DNA of 64,000 nt from Pisolithus tinctorius (GCA_024663395.1 JANFAH010000092.1:1-64000), one strand, 5' to 3'; shown: positions 22,501 through 35,338, numbered from the stretch's first letter. The notes: generated by a model from the letters alone, not told the origin. Translations and numbers: made by a program.

Positions 22501-25500
22501 TTACCAAAATCCATCATCTCCGTCGGATGCTTTTTTATTCTTGCCACCTCTACTCTGAGCAAGTACCTGACGCTCGTACATCTCTGCAATCTGGTGCTGT
22601 TAGAAGATGGTGGTCAGATTTGTAACGGAAATTCACCTGCTCTGCTCCTGTGGCGTCCTCGGCCGACTTATCATCTCTTACACGAATGAAGCGAGGGAAA
22701 CGCAACGAAATACCCCTTTCGTCAACCTTAAAAATAATAAATTCCAGATGCCATCGGAAAGTACGAAACTCCATTCTCACCAGGCCCTGAGCAGCGGTAT
22801 AAACAGGACTGAGGCTGAGATCGGCTGTAAGCACTTCCCACACAACCTTCGGTTCAAACCATATATCAGGTTTGGCACCACCAGTCTTCACATCCCCACG
22901 CGGCTTCTGGTTTTCCAGCGGTCGTAGGGCATCCCAATGGTTCTGCAATACCTCCTCGCTGAAGCCGGTCCCAATTTTACAAATAGTTTGATACTCCTCG
23001 GCGTCAGCGTCGTAGCAGGCGAGAAGGAAGGCACCATAGACATTGGTACGTTTACCCTTGCCGTAGTAACCTCCCACAACAACTAGATCAAGTGAATCAC
23101 CAACACCAGCAAGGTAATCCTTCTTGAGCTAAGGCAAATGTCAAGCGACGCGTGCGCAACAGTGTTGAAACTGACCTTTAACCAATTAACGCTGCGTCGG
23201 CTCGGCTCGTAGTAACTTGCATCACTCTCCAGCATCTTGATCATAAGACCTTCGCACCCATCCTTAACGCTCTCTTCCAGGAACGCCTGTATTTCTTCCG
23301 TCGATTCTCCATCAGATGACCTGGCAAAGTCAAACTCCCCGGGGACAACTTGAAAGTGTTTCCGCAAAAGTTCTCGTCGTTCCCAGAGGGGTTTTTGGAG
23401 GAGGGGCTGGAACGTACATCAGCAAGGCAATGAGAGCACTTAATTAGTAGCCGGACCTCCCCGTTCAAGTACAGGAGATCGAAACCAAACAAGCAAACAA
23501 GAACTTGAATGTCCTCCACTTTGACATCTTTGCGTTTCCGCCTGCTGAGCTCCTGGAATGGCATGAGCTTTCCTGTCGTGTTCTCGACAGCAACAGCCTC
23601 TGCATCGAGGACAAACGATTTCGTTTCTGGCTTGATGCACTAGACAGCAAATACCCAGCAATTAAGGAATCACATAAGACCACAAAATCGGAAAATTTAC
23701 GTGCGAAAGGCGTTCGACCAGGTCTGGATACTTCTTGCTCATGTCCTCGGAATTTCTGCTGAAAATGGCAACGGATCCCCCTTCCAGCTTATGAACTTGT
23801 GCACGTTCCCCGTCGTATTTGTATTCACAAGTGAAGCGTTTGTTTTCAAAGCGATCTAGAACCTCGCCGATCGCCTTGGTTGGTTTGGCAAGCATAGGTT
23901 TCAGAGGTACGCCTGGTGTTAACCGGCATACGTCCTTTAATTTCATCACTCCATGATCCAGAAGGGCTGGAACGACTAGGTCATAGCTTGGAAGTTCGCT
24001 AAAAAAAGAGATGAGTTCGCCTCCACTGCATGCAGCGTACGAACCTGTAAACAGATTTCATGATACTCGTAGCCTCTTCGAGTCGACTTGCCAGCTTCTC
24101 TTCGCTCCACTTCTTTCCACCTATAGGTAGAGTGAGTTGCAGCCTTACAGGGATCCCGGAAGACATACTCTGCTCCTTCTCCGCCAAGGTAGCCGCGTGA
24201 GCCAGGGCAACCAACACCGTTCGCTCTGCATTTCCTATGCGAAGCTTGCCTTCCAAACTACGAACAATATACTTAGCCTCCATCTCCTGACAAGCTGCAA
24301 GAAGCTTAGTTATGATTGAGACTTTCTTTGCTTGCGACTAATAGGATAGGTTATTCAAAAATTGTCGGATTATCTGACATTCTTACTGAATGACCAGTGG
24401 AGAGAGCGATTTCTCGTAGGTTGGTAAAAACGAAGGGGACAGTCAAAGGCTTTGGTCTGAAAAGTGTCTTCTGGCTTTTCTTGGAGTTCTTCACATTGCA
24501 TCGTTATTCGAGTGGACCGAACAATTCCGCTAAAACGAACCATTGCTACGAGACCCAAGTCTCCTTCCTTCTTGAGTTCCGCTTTCAGAGTAGCGAGACT
24601 GCGACCCGTGGACTCGCTGATCGCCTTGATGAGGAGACTCTCGCCGATTCCAAGTTCCACGCCGACATAATCCGGACTCAGCTTGAATATGGTCAGTTCT
24701 ATATCATCTACATATAAGGGTCACGAGTCACCCGATTGATGCACAAATAGACGGATTGCAAAAGGGAACTTGAGTCGCTCTTCGCTCTTCGCTGGATGAC
24801 AAGGAAGAAAAAACTCGTGAGGATGGACGTCTTTTCCAAGCGCTTTGTCGTAGCTTCGATGAGGGAGAAGGTCTTGGCTAGAGCGGCATACGGTATACTG
24901 AACAGAAGACTGAGCAATATATAACACGGATAGATCGATCCACATACGGATCTCCTGATTTCCAGCCACCCTTAACATCCACATCAGCTACTCGCGAGAG
25001 GGCTGCTTCCGCACTCGCGCCGGAATCAGTGCCTTCGACGTCAGGTGCAAAGAAATCGGCGCTCACTTCTGGGTGGCATCATCCGCATCGTCCTCAATGC
25101 CAGCTGCCTCATCGTCACCCACTCCCTCCTCCCTTTCACTACCCGACAACCCCTCATCTTCCGGGGGAGAATGTGGTAAAATGGCTGCTTTGCCTTTACC
25201 TCCACTACTGGGTGGTCTTGAGGGTGGGGTTATGCTCCTGGAACTTGGGGGTGCTGGTATGTACGTTTTGTACTAATATCCGTGGCCAGACCATCGAGAC
25301 GTACCTGATGGGATATGCAGGGGTCCCTCATCTTTCACATCCTTTTCATCGTCAGAGTGAACGACTCGCCGGCGCTTAGAAGTGGACGGTCCAGGGGAGG
25401 GCGAGTCACCTACTTAAATCGACTTGAGTAACACTTAATGGATGCGCAGTCCAGAACCATACCTGGCGCTCTGCGCTTTGGCTTTGAATCTGCCAGCATT

Positions 25501-25792
25501 CCTTGTTAGAACCCAGGAGCACGTTACCGTGAACTGAACGTACTTTCCACATTCTCCTCCCCAACTTCCGGTTTAGAGTCACCCACATTTGATGCCGACT
25601 CCTTTGCTTTCGACCTTCCCCACATTTGTGAGAGACTCGACTGGTGTGGAGGAGCAGGCTTCATGCCTCTTGGCATCTCAAAGAACTTGCCTAAGGGTAT
25701 TGAACTACAGAAATATGTTGAGAAAGGCAGAAACCAGTACCTAGTGTCTGTTGTCTTCCCATGACGCGACCAATGTGGCGCGCGGCGAACAT
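22501..25792 (-). CDS. CDC9: ATP-dependent DNA ligase I
   Basis: Seals nicks in lagging-strand replication and excision repair. The first ATG (25790-25792) gives '[17 protein letters not shown]'. A 50-nt intron (25691-25740) then joins in frame to '[19 protein letters not shown]', creating the PCNA-binding PIP box QQTLGKFF. Downstream are a Ser-rich linker, '[13 protein letters not shown]' (near 24200), the adenylation motif '[14 protein letters not shown]' with its nucleophilic Lys (near 23810), 'DPYVD' context segments, and the C-terminal OB-fold '[13 protein letters not shown]' (near 22680). The stop is 22501-22503. A second in-frame ATG at 25760-25762 could give a shorter nuclear form, as in yeast CDC9. 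Roughly ten introns; exact borders are not all fixed. Confidence 0.9.
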
Positions 25793-25992
25793 GAACGCGC
25801 CTGTCACACATCACAACTGTCACAAGGCGCGTGATGGTGTGGGACAATCTTTCCAAATGAAGAGCGGCGGCGGCGTTTGCCGAGGACTGTGCAGTTTTCA
25901 GACTTGTGGCTTTGCCCTGGCCTACCGCCAACAAGCAAAGCAGCGGTGAGCGAGGGCAGCGCGTACAATTCATCGTCAAGACACACTTCAGC
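25793..25992. promoter_or_regulatory. Shared divergent promoter of DNA ligase I and uS17
   Basis: Only 200 bp separate the two start codons, so both transcripts must start within or overlap this stretch. It contains the repeated sequence GGCGGCG and no clear TATA box. Confidence 0.5.
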
Positions 25993-26725
25993 ATGGCCGA
26001 GCAGGTTTGCAAATATCTGTTTCCGAGTTTTCCGAGTTGCTGACTGTGTTCGTAGATCGAAAAGGCCTTCCAGAAGCAACACCTATTCCAAAATGCCAAA
26101 GCGCGGGGTACGAGTGCATGTTTCGTTCGTTCGTGCGTGGAGCCTCATATTGCTATGTTGGGCGATAAAAGGTGGCAAGACAACAAAGGCCAAGCGGTGG
26201 TACAAGGATGTCGGTCTTGGCTTTAAGACCCCATCAGAGGCAATTCACGGCACTTACATCGGTAGGCCATACGTGCCCTACTGTCTGTGTACGGCGAGCC
26301 TGAGCACCTATGCTAGATAAGAAGTGCCCGTTCACGGGGAACATTTCTATCCGTGGTCGTATCTTGACGGGTAAAGTTATCTCGACCAAGATGACACGGA
26401 CAATTATCATCCGCAGGGACTACCTACACTACGTTCCCAAGTACAGTATGTCACCGTGGGATGCTGAATGGCTTGCGGATGCTGATTGATTCCCAGACCG
26501 TTACGAAAAGAGACATAAGAACCTGGCTGCTCATGTTTCACCCGCATTCCGCGTTGAAGTCGGTGACACTGTAACAGTCGGTACGTATGACTGTCACCCC
26601 GCACCGGTTTCGTGACTGAGTTGTCTTGCCAAGGTCAATGTCGACCGCTGTCAAAAACCGTGCGGTTCAACGTGCTCCGGGTGGCGAAGAACAAGGCGGC
26701 AGCGAAAGCCTTTGGGAAATTCTGA
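25993..26725 (+). CDS. RPS11: 40S ribosomal protein S11 (uS17)
   Basis: Small-subunit ribosomal protein. The start at 25993 gives MAEQ. An intron follows, then '[18 protein letters not shown]', and after a second intron '[20 protein letters not shown]'. Further exons carry '[20 protein letters not shown]', '[10 protein letters not shown]'-type residues, '[20 protein letters not shown]' and the terminal '[12 protein letters not shown]', ending at TGA 26723-26725. The first exon has only four codons, a common feature of ribosomal protein genes. About five introns of 45-70 nt are present. Confidence 0.95.
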
Positions 26726-27075
26726 GACGCCAGGGACGGGCTTTATGATAGCATCTAGCATATATATGATTGTCCTTTTCATTCCATGTCGCACTATGCT
26801 ATGTCTACAGCATGCAAACGAGATATGGTTGAACAGGACAAACAAGTGGACAAACAAGGCGCCGGTTTTGTGATACACGACGACAGCAAGCGATCGCGTG
26901 GCCCAAGTCACTCAACTGTCAGTCAGAGGAAACGCCGTCCTCGGTTGCCCTTCCGCCGTCGTCCAAGCTGGCTCCAACACTCCTCGCTGTCCTGACCTCA
27001 AAGCTTTCCAGGTCAAAGCCGCCGTCCTTGCAGTCTCAGTCAGCCTTACCCGAATCCCAGACCCAGACCCAATCG

Positions 27076-28740
27076 ATGGGTCAACAACAGTCCAAAAAGG
27101 CCAAAAAGGGCGGCAAGGAAAGGGAGGGAGACATCACCCAGGACAGTGCTGTAACTGACCTGCCCGATTCAACCCTGCATGGCGGTCCCACTCGCACGAC
27201 TGCTCACCCCAGTCTTTCCCAGAGTGCCTTGCACGAATATGATGCTGTGCGTAGCAAAGCAAACGTCCCCACAGATTTGCAGGAAGATGACGCAGGCTCC
27301 GGAAATGCTACTGGGCCGTCCGGTTCACCCACCGTGCAGAGCTCTAACATATCCATACCCCCGAACAGTGCACCACCTTCTTTACCATTGTCCACCTCGG
27401 CGCCTCCGACCTTAAGCCCGTCCATGAAGCCATCTCCCGCACCCCTTGACATACCTTCCACACAGACTATACTCTCAAATACCATCTCTTCATCGTTCAC
27501 TCCTGGGTCGACTGCAAGCAGCTTCCCTTTAAACGATTCTCTAAGCCCTACAGGCAACGGAGGAAAGGATAAAGTGAAACAATTGGACATCGACGACATG
27601 ATCCAACGTCTTCTAGATGTGGGTTACACGGGGAAAGTTAGCAAGTCTCTGTGTTTAAAAAACGCGGAGATAGTTGCTATTTGCCAAACAGCTCGCGAGA
27701 TCTTTCTTAGCCAGCCAACCCTTATCGAGTTATCCCCACCCGTCAAGATTGTAGGCGATGTTCATGGACAGTACTCCGACCTCATACGTTTGTTCGAAAT
27801 GTGCGGATTTCCTCCGGCAGCTAATTACCTCTTCCTTGGCGACTACGTGGATCGGGGGAAGCAAAGCCTGGAAACAATTTTGCTGCTGCTATGCTACAAA
27901 ATTAAGTTTCCGGAGAATTTTTTTCTCCTTCGGGGGAATCATGAATGTGCGAACGTCACGCGAGGTTTGTTCATACTTTGTGACACACTCCCATCCCTAA
28001 TCGGTTCCAATGCAGTATATGGGTTTTACGACGAGTGCAAGCGAAGATGTAATATCAAGACCTGGAAAACATTCATAGACGTCTTCAATTGTCTGCCTAT
28101 CGCAGCTGTGGTCGCTTCCAAAATCTTTTGCGTACATGGCGGTCTATCACCGTCACTACACTCCATGGACGACATCAAACGCATACAGCGACCCACGGAT
28201 GTGCCGGACTATGGTCTCCTGAACGACTTACTATGGTCTGATCCATCAGATACCGCTCTAGATTGGGAGGACAATGAACGTGGTGTCAGCTATTGCTTTG
28301 GGAAGGCAGTTATCAATGATTTCCTTGTGCGATACGACATGGATCTCATCTGTCGTGCACACATGGTCGTAGAAGATGGTTATGAATTCTGGAATGATCG
28401 GACGTTGGTCACCGTTTTCAGCGCTCCGAATTACTGTGGCGGTAAGTTCTGGCTCTCCTTTGCAGCACAGGCAATGACCTCTAAATGTACAGAGTTCGAC
28501 AATTACGGTGCATGCATGAGGTTTGTCGGATATTGCTTTCTACGATCTATCTCTTATGCTTGATTCGCAGCGTATCGGAGGACTTACTATGTGCATTCGA
28601 ATTGTTGAAACCTTTGGATGGTCATGCCTTGCGGAAGGAGATGACCAAGGCCAAACGGAAGAGGTGCGTACTCTTTCACTCTCCGTTTGGGAACCCTGAC
28701 ATAACCGCCGTTCGTTAGCTTAATGGCGACCGCAACATGA
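27076..28740 (+). CDS. PPZ1: PPZ-type serine/threonine protein phosphatase
   Basis: PP1-family phosphatase with a fungal N-terminal extension, known in yeast for control of cation homeostasis and cell integrity. The start at 27076 gives '[17 protein letters not shown]', whose Gly2 suits N-myristoylation. About 160 Ser/Pro-rich residues follow. The catalytic domain starts at '[17 protein letters not shown]' and has GDVHGQ, GDYVDRG, 'LLRGNHEC', '[10 protein letters not shown]' and 'SAPNYCG', all intact. Introns at about 27964-28012 (in-frame, GT-AG, splitting NVTR from VYGFYDE), 28442-28491, 28521-28569 and 28667-28718 are supported by the family sequence. The last exon ends at TGA 28738-28740. 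Confidence 0.9.
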
Positions 28741-29233
28741 TCGTTAGAGGCTTGCTTTTAAGTCACTTCAATAGGACGGCTAAACGACAGTCGTCCATAC
28801 TGCTGGTTGGACTGTTCTACATATCCACGTGTTTCTATGTACAGCTTCGGCGGATGCTTGGTTGCTCACCGATTCTATCTTCGCACTCTTGCGCTAGGCT
28901 CCACGCGGCTTAATAGCTACGCATCCGTTCCGAACCGGCTTCTCGTTGCACGCTCGTTTATGTCGGAGGTACAAATTTGTAATTCACTGCATCCTCATTC
29001 ACTCTCGTTTCCCTCCTAACGTACAGTTATATTTTCTCTTGTGTTTTCTCTTGGTTACCCACCTCTGTCAGTGGTCTTAGGATCTTTATTAACCCATCGC
29101 ATATTTGTTTTGTCTGTGATATATAGTATTGGTGGAGCGTGGGCTCCGGTACTATAAAGACAACTGGTTGTAGGCAACGTTGTCCCATACATCTATATCT
29201 AGTGTTGGGCTTCAATGTACTTACAAGTGGATG
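28741..29233. other. Convergent 3' flank
   Basis: Lies between the phosphatase and the transporter, whose genes converge. AT-rich with short frames; no gene seen. Confidence 0.5.
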
Positions 29234-30626
29234 TTATGACATGTCAAATACAAGCATGGCGAATGCTCCAACTATCACACCAGTTCCCACCAATCCGCCG
29301 AATGTCAACGCAACTGTCCCAAAGAACATGTCCGAGAAAAGGGTGAGGACTATAGTCATGAGGCTCCCCACTGATGTTACTATTGGACCCCAGATTCCTA
29401 GAAGGATCTGCATGGTGGTAAGATTAGCCAGAGTCAGGGGAAACGAGGCAGAGAGGAGCCCGCCTTACCATAAAGCCAGCATTGAAAATTACACCCGATG
29501 CAGCGATACCGGCTATAGCCGTTAGAATGTCCGGGCGAGTTGGTAGCCGAAATTCTTCTAGTCCGTAATAGTGAAGGATGGGTATGGGTATCCACAAGAC
29601 AAGTAAGGTGCACATTCCCATGGAAGCTGTGATCAGGTTTGCGTGCAGCCCGAACGGCGGCGGATATACGATCTCATCCTTCAACAAAGGACAAGACTGT
29701 ATTTCATTATCGACATCGCCTGCAGAGTATAGTCCTTGACAATTCGCGGGCTCGGAGGTCAGATCAGAATCTGTGGGTAATGCGATGTATTTCTTATAGA
29801 TCACTTGGTAGAGCGCATAGAGAAGAGAAGCCACGAGAGTCAGCATGTCACCGACGAAGGGTGCAGGCTGGTGGACTGCGCTCGTTACGGCTGACGCGGG
29901 ACCAGGTGAAGATGCTGCGGTACCACCATATACGATAGTGATGACACCCAAAGTTGCGAGGCAGACTGCCAGTAGTCGAAAGGTTCCCCATTTCAGGCCA
30001 AGTAACTTCACGCTGAAAACATACGTAAAGAATGCGTTGGCATTCCATATAGCAGTTACATCGGTGACACTGCACGACGCTCAGCACGCGACGGGGAAAA
30101 GGAGGAAAATCGTACGAAGCCAGGGGAACCGCAACAAACCATAGTAAAGCGGGTGAACTATAGAAAACAGTGAGTGAAACGATCAGGAATGCTGTCTTGG
30201 CAAAGGGAAGTGCCCTGTGCCGGATGTCTACATATCCTTCGGATCTGGAAGTCAACTGCCGCATGATTGCGAAGCGGAGCCCGAGTATTACCGGCAGTAG
30301 CCCGTTTTCGGTTGTGGAGAGCAGATAGATCAAGTGGATTGGAAAAGAGAGCGAGAAACAGGAATGGACGATATAGCTATCAAGATTTAGCCTCTCAAGG
30401 TTCCACGGAGGAGCCCGTGGACTAACAAGATGAAATATGACTGCCTATACTCCAGGGTCGTTTGTAGGTACTGAAAAGAGTGAGATCAATAATCGGGCAC
30501 AACAGAGGTATCAGAGATAAGAACCTGCGTGAGTTGAGTCTCCACGACAAAGGCCAGCAGAACTGCAACGAAAACTGCAACTGCGCTTTTGCCACCTAGG
30601 TTGGGTGCGTGAATGGACTCGTGCAT
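29234..30626 (-). CDS. DMT-superfamily (EamA/SLC35F-like) transporter
   Basis: Multi-pass membrane transporter of unknown substrate. The start ATG 30624-30626 gives 'MHESIHAPNLGGKSAVAVF' running into the first helix. Further exons carry 'PIHLIYLLSTTENGLLPVIL', 'TAFLIVSLTVFYSSPALLWF', 'VTDVTAIWNANAFFTYVFS', 'LLAVCLATLGVITIVYGG' and 'GDMLTLVASLLYALYQVIY', and the last helices are around 29480-29250, ending FDMS at TAA 29234-29236. The 'SVTDVTAIWNANAFF' block and the hydrophobic periodicity match the vacuolar/plasma-membrane DMT branch related to yeast YML018C/THI74 and animal SLC35F5. A hydrophilic loop of about 45 residues (YIALPTDSDLTSEPANCQG) splits the two halves. Divergent from the bL36m gene with about 210 bp between starts. 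Confidence 0.8.
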
Positions 30627-30836
30627 CCTGGACGTCTTGTGCAGCACTTTCTGGCAACGTGGAGATGGTTGTGAGCGAGCCTAATAATACGTCACCCGGC
30701 AGGCCACATTTTCCTCCACCGCTGTTTCAAGCCGACACTCCTCACATACCGCAGAAAACGTAGACCACGTGATTACAAAATGTGGGTCCGTCCCAAAAAC
30801 TCGATTTCCTCATCCTCACCGCAATAGCCATCATTA

Positions 30837-31136
30837 ATGCTCCGGAGGCTCCTGACATCGAGCAGGCCGCTGCTCACGCGGGCACGGGCTGCCACGCTCC
30901 CGGGTATCGGCCTCCCACTCCCATCCACCGTTACTCGTGTCGAGTCTGCCGTTCCGACATTCACCAGGGGAATGAAAGTTCGCTCTTCGGTCAAAGTTAT
31001 GTGTGACGGCTGTAGCATCGTCATAAGAAAAGGCCGCGTCTATGTCGTGTGCTCCAAGAATCCCAAACACAAGCAGGTATGTAGTAAATAGTCCTTGTCA
31101 ACCTCAAATTGAACACTTCATTAGCGCCAGGGCTGA
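30837..31136 (+). CDS. RTC6: Mitochondrial large-subunit ribosomal protein bL36m
   Basis: The N-terminus '[20 protein letters not shown]' is an Arg-rich mitochondrial presequence. The mature part '[14 protein letters not shown]' with 'CSKNPKHKQ' is the classical bL36 with its Cys-Cys-Cys-His zinc site. An intron of about 45 nt (from 31078) joins the last codons to RQG and TGA at 31134-31136. Length about 84 residues, normal for the mitochondrial form. Confidence 0.92.
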
Positions 31137-31532
31137 GCGTACATCCGCTCGGTTCGAAGGGCTTGCTGAACACCGCAGCTACCCTAATGTAGATTTGCAG
31201 TCATGTTGTCATTCACAACCCTGCCATTTCTCTTTTGTGTTCCAGTGAACAAGCAATTTTTCCAAGCACTCACCTATGGGAGTGTCGTTGAAACTAGCGA
31301 CGAATGACTGTCCGGCGAACACCATGATGTGCGCGGAAAGCGCATTGACCAGAAATTTTCCGATCCCCAGTTGGCCTAAAGAACAATTTGAGGCTGAATA
31401 CAAAAAATGCGATCTCACAAGTTAAGCACCTGGAAGTCGGCAGGTCATTATACTTTTAAGAGATGAACGCGCCCTCTGCTACACACAACTGCAACAAAAC
31501 CTAAACCGTGGGGCGAAAATGTTTAAGGCTAC

Positions 31533-32276
31533 TCAATTCCACTTTTTCCACTCCGCTCCAGCGGGTGGCTTGACCTCCACTTTCTCCTTCTTCACTTCGT
31601 CCCAGTTTGTGCTGAGTGTGGTGCCGCCACTTTCTTGGAAGCTCTTCATCATGGCGCGTCTCGTGTCATCATCGGCGTCAGCAAAGATTTTCTGAAAGAA
31701 AGCGTTGACAGCAGCGTCCCCACCGACGTTGGGATCTTCCTGAGAATCCTTTTCCTTCTCACTGTCAAGGATCTCCGTAGTGATTCCTTCCCAGTTCTTC
31801 CTCTTAGAGGTACTCGTTACTGATGGCGTGGGTGGTATCGTATAGTTTGCTAATACTAAGAGGGTGGGTGAGCGGCGTAACGCAAATCATGGCAAGGCAC
31901 GCACTATCGGGCGCATCACCTATTAGTGCTCCCCATCGTCCATATGTGGCCTTGCTGAGTCTTATTTCGACTTTCATTTTGCCAACAACAAAGTCACGCT
32001 TGTCGGGATCGATTTGACCCTTTAGAGGCTGCAGGGTTAAGACTTTGTCGCCATTTTGGTACGTCAACTTGAATCGCTTGAGCTCCACAGATGGGCCAGA
32101 GACTGCAAATCAAGGCATACCTTGCGAGGCTCGAGTTTGACAGACACCTGTTCTGGATCGGCCCCTCGATCAAATATGGCGATTGTCAACGCCTCGTCTG
32201 TCTCATAGAACTCGTGCCTGCGCTGTGTTAGTAGTCAAGCTGGGAAAAAAAAATAACAGACATTCCTTAGGCTCAT
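31533..32276 (-). CDS. SGT1: SGT1-like co-chaperone (CS + SGS domains)
   Basis: Hsp90 co-chaperone acting in SCF/kinetochore assembly. The start ATG 32274-32276 gives MSLRN. An intron (GTCTGT..ACACAG) leads to 'RRHEFYETDEALTIAIFDRG', the CS domain start. 'KRFKLTYQNGDKVLTLQPLK' and 'KVEIRLSKATYGRWGALIGD' complete it. The C-terminal SGS domain reads 'RKNWEGITTEILDSEKEKDS', then 'DDDTRRAMMKSFQESGGTTL' and 'EKVEVKPPAGAEWKKW', ending at TGA 31533-31535. No TPR domain is seen upstream, unlike yeast and plant Sgt1. An in-frame extension to 32492 exists but shows no TPR pattern. Confidence 0.85.
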
Positions 32277-32852
32277 GGCTATTGCTGAATTGAATGGTAA
32301 GAGATCGTCGTAGAATGCAAGTGCACAGAGCCCCCTGTCCGATATCTCAAGAAAGTTCCAGTGCTGACAGTCACGTGAGTCATTAGCAACTTCCTGTTCG
32401 TACTGTAAATACTCTCGAGTGAACTCGTCTGGCGAGCATAGAGCAATCTCATTAATCACCCAAACACCGCTCCTTCGGTGCTGGCTGACCAAATTGTCGT
32501 GGGGTGGATGACCAAGGTATTGACGAACGACACTACTAGCTGACTTACATATCTCACCTGGCGATCAATATTGTCCCCACTTCCTTCATCTATTTATGTA
32601 TATAGACTGGATCGCCTGAGAGACATTTCTGCTCGGAATTGCTGTGTTCCTTGGAGTCTTTCTGGTTCTAAATCACTTGACGAATGTCTCACTGGTCGAT
32701 GCATTAGGGGTCATCCCAATTAGGTATGTTCCTCGCATGTCTGCGCGATTTCTCTCGTTTTGTTTGCACAAACTCGACTCCCAACCAGAACGGCAAGGCT
32801 CATTTACTTTCGTTGACGCGGTTCAATCTCTGCTTGCACAGTTTGCGGCGTA

Positions 32853-35212
32853 ATGCTTGGTTTCCTGGGCATCTCCAGGCAACCTCAGTCGTCGAACGAA
32901 GCATACGAATTCCTATCCACAGGGCAAGAGGATGTAACCACTGATACCCCACCCTGGGCGTTAGCGCACGATCGCGTTTCCAGTGATGTCGAAACTGTAT
33001 TGGAACGTTCGTCCTCAGAATCAACCGCCACGCCGACTCCCTTCCGTACACCGTCACCGTCTCCCACGTACCCGTCGCACCGTCTGTCCTCGTCCATCTC
33101 TGAAGTAGATGATGGTCCAACGTCACCATTACTACCCAGTCAAGGGGAAGCATACACTTTCCGAGATGGAATTCGTAATCTGTGGCACCTGAATCCAAAC
33201 CCTCGGAGGATGAGGACGCGCGAACGCAAGATATGGAGGACATTAAAGAAGGGAGCGAGAAGGGTCGTTCGACATCCACTGTTTCCGAGACAACCGCTCA
33301 CAATAGTGAGGACACATAATCTCATTTCTCCCATGCAGTGTAATTGCTCACAGACACTCAGATATTCGCCCTGCTGTTGTTCACGCTTTTCGCAATTTCG
33401 CTCACTCTTCTTCTCATGTATATACTAAATCCTGACAAGGAACCCCTACCTTGGCAAGCATACTGTTCGATCCCTCCAACCACCACGCTCCCTCCACACT
33501 TCCGCCAGACACTACCTTATCCTTATATTAACCCTCTTCCAAAGGAAGTGCCTCCAAGTTTTCCCCCCGACGATCTAGATACCCTTCCGCCTGCAGGAGT
33601 TTTTCTCGGTGTCTTTTCCACGGATATGTCACTGGAACGTCGGATGCTCATAAGGACCACATGGGCTACCCATCCCCGAAGTCGCAACGGTGCAGGCGCA
33701 GGAGATGACGGGCGTGGCACATCACGAACAGTTGTGCGTTTTATTCTAGGACAGCCTCGCAAGGGGTGGGAAAGACGCATACAAACAGAGATGGAAAGTA
33801 AGTACCGAACCCCGTGTTTGCGTACTTTTTTCTAAGGAGAAGCAAACTGACGAACGTTTGGCCTAAGTGTACAATGACATCATCATCTTGCCTTGTCCCG
33901 AGAATATGAATTCCGGCAAAACTCATGCCTACTTTACTTGGGCTGCCGAAAATGCATGGGTGCCTCCAGCATACTTCAATAGCTCAGCATCAGTGCCCCG
34001 ATTTAGTTATTCCAATCAATCCACATCATCGCCTCGCCCTGCACCCCATGATTCTCATTTCGTTTGGATTGACCATGCGTCTGGCCATCCTCGGCCTTGG
34101 GTGCGCCCGGACTATGTTGCTAAAGTAGATGACGACGCTTTTGTCATGTTGGCAGAGCTCGAGTCTCGCATGAGACTGGAACTGTACGCTACTCGGCATG
34201 AATCGTATACTCCGGTTAACACCTCTATGTCAACGTCTTCCGTTGGCAAACAGCCAGAGCTCAAATCGAGTGGCAGTGTAGTTTGGGAAGAAGGTCCGCA
34301 CGGCGACCCGGCTCCAAATTCCTCCCGAGATCCGCTTGTCTACTGGGGCTACCTTGTAAAAGAACGCTTCATGGCAGGTGAAATGTATGGTTTGAGTTGG
34401 AGACTGGTCGATTGGGTGTCAACTAGCACCGCCGTCAGGGGCTATATCACGGGCGCCGAGGACAAGCAGACTGCGAAATGGATGACCATACATCCACAAG
34501 CGAGTGAAATCCGCTGGGCAAGTGAACGTTGTTGGATATATGACCATCCTCGTGCCAGCACTGTGTAGGTACCCCAGCTGTTGTTTTCATTCTCCCTTCT
34601 CACACTCAGACGAATATTACAGCTATTCTCATGGATTTTTGTTTCCTTCTCACGTCGAACGGATCAAACGCTCCGTTTTGTCTTACATCGAAGCGGCTTC
34701 ACAGAATGATTCTACCTCTCCGATGCAGGGCAATATTTATGGGCTTGGTATTCCGACACCATTATCATGGGCACAATCGAGCGTTTCCACATTTGGAGTG
34801 ACTTATCAAGCGCCTTTGCAAGATCTCACCACGGCGGAGAGCGTGGAAGCTCTTGTGGAGGGAAGTGAGATGTCGAGAATACGCGAAGGTTTGCATGGAT
34901 GACTGTCGGGGGTGTATGGCTGACTTGTCCATAGGCGCACCTGCAGACGTCGCATATGCCTGGCGTCACCGAGAAGGTCGCCTCAGGCACTACCAGAATA
35001 GGCGGGTCGGAGGAACAGTCGTCGTGCATTTCATCAAGAAACATATGTGGTTTTTGGAGACAGCTTTAGCATTGCTAGAAGCCGACGATTACTCCGATTT
35101 CGAGCTCGAGAGTCTTCCCACGGCAGACCGAGAGACGTTGAACGTCGGCGCTTCAAGTGTGTGGACAGACAGCACTACGCTCTCTCACGGAAACACACTT
35201 TCTCTGTCGTAG
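32853..35212 (+). CDS. GT31-type beta-1,3-galactosyltransferase-like membrane protein
   Basis: Type II Golgi glycosyltransferase. The start at 32853 gives 'MLGFLGISRQPQSSNEAYEF'. A Ser/Pro-rich cytosolic tail of about 150 residues and an intron near 33306-33343 lead to one membrane helix 'FALLLFTLFAISLTLLLMYI'. The luminal domain has 'GVFLGVFSTDMSLERRMLIR' and 'TTWATHPRSR', the start of the Galactosyl_T fold, and 'YVAKVDDDAFVMLAEL' with the metal-binding DDD near 34128. A later block, 'YLVKERFMAGEMYGLSWRLV' with 'GYITGAEDKQTAKWM', supplies the usual G-x-ED motif. Introns occur near 33797-33866, 34567-34620 and 34889-34935. It ends with a C-terminal acidic/Ser tail at 35212. The acceptor is unknown. 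Confidence 0.85.
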
Positions 35213-35338
35213 GATCCGCTCGCTGACTTTGTCTCACGTGGCATGCGAAACACCCATGCGCCGTGTTGGACATATCGGACCTTGTGATACCACTTTGCAA
35301 AGATATAACCAGGAGCATATTAATAAGTGTTGACATGA

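Noticed and set aside
33344..33835. Separate gene starting at 33344
   Set aside because: It is the membrane-helix exon of the GT31 gene; frame and splice sites link it to 32853.
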